DNA from: Gammaproteobacteria bacterium
GTDB lineage: Bacteria; Pseudomonadota; Gammaproteobacteria; Xanthomonadales; Wenzhouxiangellaceae
Reading direction: 5' to 3'
Assembly: GCA_021772985.1 (NCBI GenBank)
Contig: JAJFKX010000052.1
Location: forward strand, 1-41,378
Length of the DNA: 41,378 nt
Shown here piece after piece: positions 32,539 through 40,315 of this stretch (position 1 is its first letter; every line of letters starts with the position of its first letter). Below the pieces are notes generated by a model. That model made no database searches. It was not told where the DNA came from and saw nothing but the letters and a program-made list of their open reading frames with translations. Made by a program: the position numbers and the translations under genes.

Positions 32539-32925
32539 TTAAGCGTTGACGCCGGTGGTGATAAACAATCCCAGCACACAGGCTAAGCCCAGGAACCAGA
32601 ATAGCGAACGCATCCCTGCCCAGCCAAACAAATAGCATATGCCGTAAACAATCCGGGCGCCAATAAAGCTTAGCGCATAGATATTAATCGTTTGCTGATC
32701 CAGCATAAGTTGCTGCGCAATGATGACTGCTGCAGCAAATGCTGGGAAAGCCTCGAAGGCATTAAGTTGCGCCCAGTGCGCGCGCTGGTGATAACCGCTG
32801 ACAGATTCAAGGAACTCACGAGGTTTTTGGTTATCGTAACGTTGTCCGGTACCGGCCTTGGCGATGCCGGTAAAAATATAGGGCATCACCGCAGCTGCGA
32901 AGACGCACCAGTAAGCAATGGTCAT
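32539..32925 (-). CDS. MAPEG-family membrane protein
   Basis: A 128-residue protein with four membrane segments. QRAHWAQLNAFEAFPAFAAA is the family signature, with ESVSGY ahead and GARIVYGICYLFGWAGMRSL behind. Relatives are membrane-associated glutathione-dependent enzymes, but most bacterial members are uncharacterised. I chose the ATG at 32925, with AGGAT 10 bases upstream, because the frame from 33108 runs into the divergent receptor gene. Confidence 0.87.
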   Translation of the reverse strand: MTIAYWCVFAAAVMPYIFTGIAKAGTGQRYDNQKPREFLESVSGYHQRAHWAQLNAFEAFPAFAAAVIIAQQLMLDQQTINIYALSFIGARIVYGICYLFGWAGMRSLFWFLGLACVLGLFITTGVNA

Positions 32926-33047
32926 AACTGATCCTGTGGCTGTGGGTTTTTTGTCATTGTAACGGAAATAGACACATGACAGTTGCCTGCAATGACAGTA
33001 GTATGTCGCGCTGCATTTGAGCTTAGAAAAAGGATTACCAGATATCA

Positions 33048-35180
33048 ATGAAATGTTATCCATCAAGCTGGTTTGGCTTAATGCTGCTGTTTTCAGGGCA
33101 GTTGGCATTAGCGCAAACAGCGCCGGAAGAAGTCACGGATGAGCAACCGGAGAACGCTGGCCAGGTTGATCAAGCACAACAGCATGAAGCACCCGCCCGG
33201 GCGATGGAACGACTGGTGGTAACAGCCGGTCGCCAGGAACAGGCATTGCTGGAGACCAGCAGACCTACAACCCTGGTTACCGGTGAAGATCTGCGCAGTA
33301 TCGGCGCGGCGATTGTCACAGATGCATTGCGCGGTACCCCCGGCGTATTTGTACAACAGACTACGCCAGGACAGGGAATACCCATTGTGCGGGGTTTGAA
33401 AGGCTCGGAAGTACTGCATCTGGTGGATGGGTTTCGATTGAATAATGCTTTTTTCCGGAATGCTCCCAGCCAATATTTTGCGCTGGTCGACCCGTTGAAT
33501 GTGGACGCAGTGGAAGTGGTTCGCGGGCCGGCCTCTACCTTGTATGGCAGTGACGCGCTGGGTGGTGCGGTACAGCTGCTGACCCGCAGGCCCGAACCAC
33601 GCAGCGGCGCAGAAGTATGGCATGAGGGACGCATTGTCGGGCGTTATGCCAGTGCCAACAACGAACTGCTGGGGCATGCGGAACTGGTAGGTGGATGGGG
33701 CGACTCAGCGCTCAAATTATCAGCAACCTATCAGGATGTGGGAAATCGAAGAACCGGGTTTGGCGAACGTATCAGGCCGTCGGATTACAGTGCGCGTGCC
33801 GGCAGCGCCACCTGGGTCTGGCAACCAACTACAGTTGATGAGCTGACAGTCGATTTACAATACCTGAACCAGCCCAATACCCCGCGGGTGGATGAGTTGG
33901 TGGTGGGTTTTGGTCAAACTGAACCTGCATCAGAGACGTTTCAGTTCGAACCCAATAACCGACTGTTCGGCAAGGTGCGCTATGAGCGGGTGCAGCCGTT
34001 TGCACTGGCTGACCGGTTTGTATTGCAGCTTGGCTGGCAGCAGATCAAAGATGACCGGCGCGCACGTGATACCGGCGATCCGATTGAGCGGCGCGAGCGC
34101 AATGAAAGTGAATTGTTCGGCGCTACTCTGGAACTTGATAAACGTCTGGGTGAGCATTTGCTGACTTATGGTTTTGAAGCTTACCTGGACAAAGTTCGCA
34201 GCACCCGGTTTGAAACAAACCTGGATAGCGGGGAGTTCAATCAGGTAGCTGCCCGTTTTCCAGATGGTTCTGAATTCAACAGTTTTGCAATATACGTACA
34301 TGATGAATGGCAGCTGTTGCCTTGGCTGCGCACTGACTTTGGATTCCGGTATAGCTTTTATGACATCAAGCTGGCGCCTAATTTTGGCACCCCGGCAGCC
34401 AATATCAGCCCGGATGATTTGACTGGTAATTTGTCGTTTATCTGGTCCTTGAATGATCAACACCGGTTGGTAACCGGAATCAGTCGCGGTTTCCGGGCAC
34501 CCAATATTTTTGACCTGGGCACCTTGGGCGAACGGCCGGGTAATCGCTTCAATATAGCCAGTGATAATCTTGGTCCGGAACAAATCTGGACCTATGACCT
34601 GGGCTGGCGTTTTCAGAACGATACGCTGGCCAGTGAAGTGTTTGTGTACTATTCAGATGCCAGTGATCTGATCACTTCTGTATTAACCGGTGAGGTCACT
34701 GATTCGGGTCGCTTGGTGGTCCAATCCGCCAACCTCAACAGTGCAGAGTTTTATGGGGTGGAAGCAGGCCTGGATTGGTTTGTAGCCTCTGACTGGACAG
34801 TCAATGCAGTGTTCAATTATGTACGCGCCACCGAAAACGCAATCGATGGTGAAAGTACACCGGGCGATCGCACTCCACCATTGAATGGCAGGTTGGGAGT
34901 GGTTTGGCAACCTAACAGGCAATGGCGTTTTGAACCCTACATTTTTGCCGCTGCCGATCAAAACCGGTTAAGCGACCGGGACATCCGGGACTCACGCATC
35001 AACCCCAACGGTACTCCCGGCTTTGTCACTTTGAATATGCATGCCACCTGGTCACCCAATCCGAGGCTGGATATTAGGTTGCGGCTGGAAAATATCACTG
35101 ACAACGGTTATCGGGAGCACGGTTCAGGCATTGATGCTGCGGGAATTAATGCCGCGGTTGAGATTGAACATCGATTTTAA
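33048..35180 (+). CDS. TonB-dependent receptor, heme/siderophore type
   Basis: A 710-residue outer-membrane receptor. A signal peptide (WFGLMLLFSGQLALAQ) is followed by an acidic Gln-rich spacer, a TonB-box-like MERLVVTAGR, and a plug domain (LRGTPGVFVQQTTPGQGIPI, VRGLKGSEVLHLVDGFRLNN, DAVEVVRGPASTLYGSDALG). The 22-strand barrel ends in a C-terminal Phe (EIEHRF). The plug resembles the BtuB/CirA/hemoglobin-receptor group, so iron, heme or vitamin B12-like ligands are likely, but the exact substrate cannot be read. No Fur box is obvious upstream. The dipeptidase gene follows on the same strand after about 100 bases. Confidence 0.92.
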   Translation: MKCYPSSWFGLMLLFSGQLALAQTAPEEVTDEQPENAGQVDQAQQHEAPARAMERLVVTAGRQEQALLETSRPTTLVTGEDLRSIGAAIVTDALRGTPGVFVQQTTPGQGIPIVRGLKGSEVLHLVDGFRLNNAFFRNAPSQYFALVDPLNVDAVEVVRGPASTLYGSDALGGAVQLLTRRPEPRSGAEVWHEGRIVGRYASANNELLGHAELVGGWGDSALKLSATYQDVGNRRTGFGERIRPSDYSARAGSATWVWQPTTVDELTVDLQYLNQPNTPRVDELVVGFGQTEPASETFQFEPNNRLFGKVRYERVQPFALADRFVLQLGWQQIKDDRRARDTGDPIERRERNESELFGATLELDKRLGEHLLTYGFEAYLDKVRSTRFETNLDSGEFNQVAARFPDGSEFNSFAIYVHDEWQLLPWLRTDFGFRYSFYDIKLAPNFGTPAANISPDDLTGNLSFIWSLNDQHRLVTGISRGFRAPNIFDLGTLGERPGNRFNIASDNLGPEQIWTYDLGWRFQNDTLASEVFVYYSDASDLITSVLTGEVTDSGRLVVQSANLNSAEFYGVEAGLDWFVASDWTVNAVFNYVRATENAIDGESTPGDRTPPLNGRLGVVWQPNRQWRFEPYIFAAADQNRLSDRDIRDSRINPNGTPGFVTLNMHATWSPNPRLDIRLRLENITDNGYREHGSGIDAAGINAAVEIEHRF

Positions 35181-35282
35181 GCAGAACTGCCAGTAATTCT
35201 GGATCCGGCGTGCAATCTCCAGGCAGGCCACCTACAATCCACTGCTGATGAAGCATTTAAGAAACACTTTGGTGGAAGGCCC

Positions 35283-36476
35283 ATGTCAAAAATCAACGTA
35301 ATGCCGGTCCGGGCAGCAGTGACTTTGTTTACCGTTGCCATGCTCAGTTTGCCGCTGCTGGCTGATAATTCTGAAAAAGCCCAGGAGCTGGCGCACACGT
35401 ATCTGATTGCTGATACCCATATCGATGTCCCTTATCGCTTGCAGGATGGCTGGCAGGATGTCACTCAAGCTACCGAGGGGGGGGATTTTGATTTTCCTCG
35501 GGCCAAAGCAGGTGGGTTGGACCTGGTGTTTATGTCGATCTATACACCAGCAGCGTATGACGAGCCGGGCGGGCATTGGCAACTTGCCAACCTGTTGATT
35601 GATGGTGTTGAAGCACTGGCAGCCAGGGCTCCGGATAAATTTGCCATAGTGCATGAGCCGCAGCAGGTGGCCTCAGCAGTGTCATCCGGTCGTATTGCAT
35701 TGGCGCTGGGAATGGAAAATGGATCGCCGATCCGCACTCTGGAAGATGTACAGTTTTTTCATCAACGTGGAATACGTTATGTCACCCTGGCGCACAGTCT
35801 GAGCAATGCAATTTCCGATTCTTCCTACGATGAAGCGCGCCCGAACAATGGCTTAAGTGATTTTGGCCGCCAGGTGGTTGCGGAAATGAACCGACTGGCA
35901 ATGCTGATCGATGTATCGCATTTAAGTGACAAAGCCATTCAAGATGTGCTGGCGGTGACTCAAGATCCGGTAGTGGCAACCCATTCCTCCGCCCGCCATT
36001 TCACCCCTGGTTTCGAGCGAAATTTAAGTGATGAGTTGATCAAAGGCATCGCCCAAAATAAGGGGGTGGTGCAGATAAATTTTGGTTCCAGTTTTTTGAC
36101 AGCGGAAGCCAACGGCTGGTATGACGACTTTGCGGCGGCACGAGATGCATTTATCCAGGAACATGACCTTGCTGAGGACAGTGAAGCAGTTACCGAGTTT
36201 AATGATAACTACCCGGAGCAGCACCCATTCCCGTTCGCCAAACTTGCTGATGTGGTTGCCCACATCCAGCATATTATTAAATTAGTAGGTGTTGAATACG
36301 TAGGCCTGGGTTCGGATTTTGATGGGGTTGGCGATTCATTGCCGGAGGATCTGAAAGATGTTTCGCAATACCCGAATTTGATTGCGGCATTGCTGGAAGC
36401 CGGTTGCAGTGAAGCTGATATTGAAAAGATTCTGGGTGGTAATCTGATGCGGGTCTGGTTTGCTGCGCAGCAGTAA
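35283..36476 (+). CDS. Exported membrane-dipeptidase-type (M19) peptidase
   Basis: A 397-residue protein with a signal peptide (AAVTLFTVAMLSLPLLA). The binuclear zinc site of the renal dipeptidase family is complete: ADTHIDVP (His46, Asp48), ALGMENG (Glu145), IDVSHLSD (His213), ATHSSAR (His234) and GLGSDFDGVG with the late Asp. It should cleave dipeptides in the periplasm or outside the cell. GGAAGG lies ahead of the start. It follows the TonB-dependent receptor and may share its transcript, suggesting uptake of a peptide-derived nutrient. Confidence 0.92.
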   Translation: MSKINVMPVRAAVTLFTVAMLSLPLLADNSEKAQELAHTYLIADTHIDVPYRLQDGWQDVTQATEGGDFDFPRAKAGGLDLVFMSIYTPAAYDEPGGHWQLANLLIDGVEALAARAPDKFAIVHEPQQVASAVSSGRIALALGMENGSPIRTLEDVQFFHQRGIRYVTLAHSLSNAISDSSYDEARPNNGLSDFGRQVVAEMNRLAMLIDVSHLSDKAIQDVLAVTQDPVVATHSSARHFTPGFERNLSDELIKGIAQNKGVVQINFGSSFLTAEANGWYDDFAAARDAFIQEHDLAEDSEAVTEFNDNYPEQHPFPFAKLADVVAHIQHIIKLVGVEYVGLGSDFDGVGDSLPEDLKDVSQYPNLIAALLEAGCSEADIEKILGGNLMRVWFAAQQ

Positions 36477-36505
36477 ACCGATCACGCCGGTTTAGAACTG
36501 GGGTT

Positions 36506-36566
36506 GTAGGAGCCGATTTTATCGGCGATATGACCAAGTCTGATCGCCGATAAAATCGGCTCCTAC
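36506..36566. repeat. REP doublet: two inverted GTAGGAGC repeats
   Basis: The 24-base arm 36506-36529, starting GTAGGAGCCGATTTTATCGG, is perfectly inverted at 36543-36566 around a 13-base spacer. Each arm has its own small palindrome (GCCGAT TTT ATCGGC) and a GTAG head, as in REP sequences mobilised by RAYT transposases. The pair could fold into one long hairpin and act as a terminator or mRNA stabiliser behind the dipeptidase gene. No RAYT gene is in the window. Confidence 0.85.
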
Positions 36567-36743
36567 GGTCTGAGATTTTTCTATATGAGATATGCGGTTG
36601 CCCGGCATTCATTTTTGTGGGTTCCGCCGCTGATCGCAGAAAAAAGTCGTACAGGCCGATCTGGGCAACCATTAGCGTGCACACCCAACTGATTGTGGTA
36701 AATTTGCGGGCCAAACATAACACCACTATCACGGGGAGTGATC

Positions 36744-39700
36744 ATGCGTACATTTCCATTTAACGGCCGAACCAGCCTGCCGCAATCCTTGCTCATACTG
36801 TGGATTATCTGCTTGAGCGTGAACGTTTTTGCGCAGGGCGATGATGACAACGATCCTTTTGCCAATCTTGAATGGCGTGCCATGGGCCCGGTCAATATGA
36901 GTGGCCGGGTAGCTGATGTCGAAGGGGTGGCCGGTGACCCCAATGTGGTCTATGTGGGTACCGCTTCAGGCGGCATCTGGAAAACCACCAATGGTGGAAT
37001 GACCTTCGAGCCCATTTTCGATGATCAGCAAGTGGCTTCTATCGGTGATCTGGGAATGGCGCCGAATAACCCTGATGTTATATATGCAGGTACCGGTGAA
37101 TCCAATGTGCGCAATTCAGTATCCGTTGGCCGCGGGGTTTATCGAACCACCGATGGTGGCTCTAACTGGTCTTTCCTTGGTTTGGAAGATACCCGGCATA
37201 TTTCGCGGGTGCTGGTTTCCAGTCAGGATCAGGATACGGTGTTTGTCGGTGCTTTGGGCAGCATTTACGCGCCCAGTGAAGCACGCGGTGTTTTTCGCTC
37301 CAGTGATGGCGGGCAAAGTTGGGATAAAACGCTTTATATTGATGAATATCACGGCGTCTCCGATATGGATATTGACCCTGGCAATCCGAATATTTTATTT
37401 GCCGGCATGTGGCACTTTGAACGCAAGCCCTGGACGCACCGCTCCGGCAGCGAAATGGGTGGTGTATTCAAGTCAATTGACGGTGGGCTTAGCTGGAAAA
37501 AAATTGAAAACGGCTTACCCAATTTGATCGGCCGGATCGGTGTCAAAATAGCGCCCAGCAACCCCGATGTTGTGTATGTGATAGCTGAATCGAACGAGGG
37601 TACCCTGTTTCGTTCTGATGATCGCGGTGAGACCTTCAGCAAGGTGACCGATGAGGTTGGGATTGTTTCACGCGGTTTGTATTACACCGACATGCGGGTT
37701 GATCCGGCGGATGAAAACCGCTTATATGCAGTGTCCAGTCTGCTGCAGCGCAGCATCGACGGCGGCAAGACCTGGGAGCGTATCGCGCCCAGCATCCATA
37801 TTGATTTTCATTCGATGTGGATAGATCCAGGCAACGCCGAACGGATGTGGGTCGGCCAGGATGGTGGCGTTGCGTTTTCAATCAATCATGGCGAAAACTG
37901 GACACCGGCGCGAACTTTGCCGATTGGTCAGTTCTATCAGATTTTTGCAGAAAACGGCTCCGGCCCATTTTATCGTCTGGGTGGCGGTTTACAGGATAAC
38001 GGCACCTGGATCGGGCCTTCCCGCAGCCGCGAGTTTGCCGGGGTGTATACCGATGACTGGCATATGTTCAGCTTTGGTGACGCCTATTGGGTAGTGCCGC
38101 ACCCGACGGATGAAAACATCTTTATCAGTGAAGCCCAGGGTGGGGCGATTTTCCGTACCAACCTGGCCAATCGCCAGCAACTGGATATCAATCCGCAAAC
38201 CCGGCGCAATGATGGTGGGCCGGTAGAAGATCTGGAATTCCGGTTTAACTGGAACAGCCCGATTATCCAATCACCACATAACCCGCTAACTGTTTATTTT
38301 GGTGGCAATGTGGTGTTTAAAACCACTGATTTTGGTGATGCCTGGGAACAGATCAGCCCGGATTTAACCACCAATGATCCAGATAAACAAGGCGCTGCAG
38401 GTGGCCCTGCCTGGTATGAAAATACCGTGGCGGAATGGCATACCACCATTATCAGCCTGGCAGAATCGCCACATACTGCCGATATTCTTTGGGCAGGAAC
38501 TGATGACGGCAATATCCAGCTCAGCCGCGATGGCGGTGACAACTGGAACAAGTTGGGACGCCCTTCCGGAATTGCCGAGTTTTCCCCGGTTTCGCATATT
38601 GAACCGTCCCAAACCGATGCCGGTGTGGCTTATGTATCTTTCGATCGACATATGTTTGATGATTTCCGGGCACACATTTTCCGCACCAATAATTTTGGTC
38701 GCAGTTGGACCCGGATAACCGATGGACTGCCCGACAATGCCTGGGTATGGGTGGTGCGTGAGGATTTGCGCAACCCGGATGTGTTGTATGCCGGCACTGA
38801 GTTTGGTCTGTTTGTATCGCATGACCGAGGTGACAACTGGCAGGAACTGGATATGAAAAACCTGCCCACTGTTGCCATCCACGATATTGTGCAACATCCA
38901 CGCCGCAACGACTTGTTGCTGGGGACACATGGCCGGGCGATCTGGATGCTGGATGATGTCACACCGGTACAGCAATGGAGTGATGCTGTTGCTGACAGCG
39001 ATGCCCATTTGTTCCCGGTACGTGACAGCTACCGGTATGCCCGCAGCTTTACCCGCTACGGTGAAGGTGACCACCGCTGGGTTACGCCGAATCCTGCCTA
39101 TGGTGCCTTATTAACTTATGCGCTGAACGAAGTTCCAGAGCCCGAAGAAGGTGACGAAGCAGCGGCTGAAGATGAATGGCTGAAACTGGAAATTCTGGAT
39201 AGTGACGGAGAACTTATCCGGACTATCAAAGATGCCCCCAAAGCCAAAGGCATGAACCGGATTGCCTGGGATTTGAATATCGATCCGCCACGTTACCGTA
39301 CTGATAATGAAAGTGGCGGTTTGTTTGGTGGGCCGACCACTGGTTCGCAAGTGTTACCCGGTCAATACACGGCGCGTTTGACGGTTAATGAAGCCACCTA
39401 TACACAGACCATTAATGTGTTGATGGACCCTGCCTTGGAAGTGACCACAGTCGGGTTGCAGGCAGAGTATGATGCAGCCGATCAAGTCAACGGGATGTTG
39501 TCTGAAGTCAACGATAAATTACGTCTGCTGGATGCTATCAAGCTGCAGTTGGGTGAAAGACAGAGCGAGCTGAAATCGGTAAAACGCGAACTGCCGGATG
39601 ATGTTAAAGACGCCTGGAAAGTGTTTGCTGAAGCTATCGATGAGCAGATCGGGAATATATCCCGGGTGGAAGGCAAACCCATCTGGAGCCAGTCGCCGAT

Positions 39701-39914
39701 GTTGGTGGAACGGTTGGGGAATTTGAGTGGAACCGTTGGCGGTCAGTTCCAAGCGCCCAGCGAAGCGCAACAGAATTACCTGGCTTCAATCACTGGAGAA
39801 TACCAGCAAGCCATGCAAGTGCTGGATGATTTTTTTGCTGGCGAGGTTTCCGGTTTCAATACAATGCTCACGGATAATGATGTTCCAGCATTGATGACTG
39901 CGTTGGGCGAATAG
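36744..39914 (+). CDS. Exported sortilin/BNR-repeat beta-propeller protein
   Basis: A 1056-residue exported protein. A signal peptide (SLLILWIICLSVNVFAQ) is followed by WRAMGPVNMSGRVADVEGVA and many Asp-box/BNR repeats (TTNGGMTF, TTDGGSNW, SSDGGQSW, SIDGGLSW, SDDRGETF, SIDGGKTW, SRDGGDNW, SHDRGDNW) that build one or two beta-propellers of the VPS10/sortilin-like kind. After about residue 780 come a beta-sandwich-like part (GMNRIAWDLNIDPPRY) and a helical C-terminus. Such proteins occur in bacteria that degrade proteins or glycans, but their activity is unclear. The ATG at 36744 is preferred to the GTG at 36738, as GGGGAG ends 5 bases before it. Confidence 0.9.
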   Translation: MRTFPFNGRTSLPQSLLILWIICLSVNVFAQGDDDNDPFANLEWRAMGPVNMSGRVADVEGVAGDPNVVYVGTASGGIWKTTNGGMTFEPIFDDQQVASIGDLGMAPNNPDVIYAGTGESNVRNSVSVGRGVYRTTDGGSNWSFLGLEDTRHISRVLVSSQDQDTVFVGALGSIYAPSEARGVFRSSDGGQSWDKTLYIDEYHGVSDMDIDPGNPNILFAGMWHFERKPWTHRSGSEMGGVFKSIDGGLSWKKIENGLPNLIGRIGVKIAPSNPDVVYVIAESNEGTLFRSDDRGETFSKVTDEVGIVSRGLYYTDMRVDPADENRLYAVSSLLQRSIDGGKTWERIAPSIHIDFHSMWIDPGNAERMWVGQDGGVAFSINHGENWTPARTLPIGQFYQIFAENGSGPFYRLGGGLQDNGTWIGPSRSREFAGVYTDDWHMFSFGDAYWVVPHPTDENIFISEAQGGAIFRTNLANRQQLDINPQTRRNDGGPVEDLEFRFNWNSPIIQSPHNPLTVYFGGNVVFKTTDFGDAWEQISPDLTTNDPDKQGAAGGPAWYENTVAEWHTTIISLAESPHTADILWAGTDDGNIQLSRDGGDNWNKLGRPSGIAEFSPVSHIEPSQTDAGVAYVSFDRHMFDDFRAHIFRTNNFGRSWTRITDGLPDNAWVWVVREDLRNPDVLYAGTEFGLFVSHDRGDNWQELDMKNLPTVAIHDIVQHPRRNDLLLGTHGRAIWMLDDVTPVQQWSDAVADSDAHLFPVRDSYRYARSFTRYGEGDHRWVTPNPAYGALLTYALNEVPEPEEGDEAAAEDEWLKLEILDSDGELIRTIKDAPKAKGMNRIAWDLNIDPPRYRTDNESGGLFGGPTTGSQVLPGQYTARLTVNEATYTQTINVLMDPALEVTTVGLQAEYDAADQVNGMLSEVNDKLRLLDAIKLQLGERQSELKSVKRELPDDVKDAWKVFAEAIDEQIGNISRVEGKPIWSQSPMLVERLGNLSGTVGGQFQAPSEAQQNYLASITGEYQQAMQVLDDFFAGEVSGFNTMLTDNDVPALMTALGE

Positions 39915-39928
39915 TTTTATAGGTGTTT

Positions 39929-39955
39929 CTGCATGGCTGCAATGTGGCCATGCAG
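39929..39955 (+). terminator. Perfect 9-bp hairpin behind the sortilin-like gene
   Basis: CTGCATGGC (39929-39937) pairs perfectly with GCCATGCAG (39947-39955), 15 bases after the stop codon. No T-run follows, so termination may need Rho or the hairpin may only protect the mRNA end. Confidence 0.4.
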
Positions 39956-40212
39956 ATGCGTATGACAACCCTGATCAAAAAATCTGGGATAACCAAATCC
40001 GCCCCAAACAAAATAAAGGGAATGCCAGGCGAGTAGCGTTTTTACTTATTTATCTTTGATATTTGTAAGAAAATCGCTCGATGGGTTGTAAGCAATCGTC
40101 GCGATGCGCTGATTAGGGCTTGTAATATTCCGGTAAATGCGGGTAAATAGTACCCGACACCAATGAACCCAGTGTTCAAATAACAACAAAGTCATGTTTA
40201 AGTAGAGTTGGA

Positions 40213-40243
40213 GTGCTTGCACGGATGTGCAGGCACTTTTTTA
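40213..40243 (+). terminator. Strong intrinsic terminator
   Basis: AGTGCTTGCAC (40213-40223) pairs with GTGCAGGCACT (40228-40238) through 11 base pairs including one G-U, around a 4-base loop, and runs into six T residues. It lies 300 bases after the sortilin-like gene and 70 bases before the next gene. It ends either a long 3' untranslated region or a separate short RNA. Confidence 0.75.
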
Positions 40244-40272
40244 AGCAAAGCTGGCTGACGGTTGTTCAAGGG

Positions 40273-40315
40273 ATGTACGTATCGGGGCCCGATAATTTAA
40301 GGTGGTAACGTACAT
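40273..40315 (+). promoter_or_regulatory. Structured leader that includes the start codon of the LRR gene
   Basis: ATGTACGT (40273-40280) is a perfect inverse of ACGTACAT (40308-40315), whose last two bases are the AT of the start codon. Inside lies a second perfect 7-1-7 palindrome (40280-40294, TATCGGG and CCCGATA). The Shine-Dalgarno sequence AAGGTGG stands between them. Folded, the mRNA would hold the start codon in a stem; the inner palindrome could instead be a DNA operator. Confidence 0.45.

Larger units (their letters stand above)
39915..40313. other. 399-bp intergenic region with several hairpins
   Basis: No open frame of note. It holds a perfect 9-bp stem just after the sortilin-like gene, a small hairpin near 40140-40156 (CGGGTA / TACCCG), a strong intrinsic terminator ending at 40243, and the nested leader hairpins before the next gene. 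A short untranslated RNA ending at the terminator is possible, but no known RNA family is recognised. Confidence 0.5.

Noticed and set aside
32952-32997. Inverted TGTCATTG / CAATGACA pair before the second TonB-dependent receptor as a Fur-type operator
   Set aside because: The halves are 30 bases apart and do not match the Fur consensus; too weak to report as a site.
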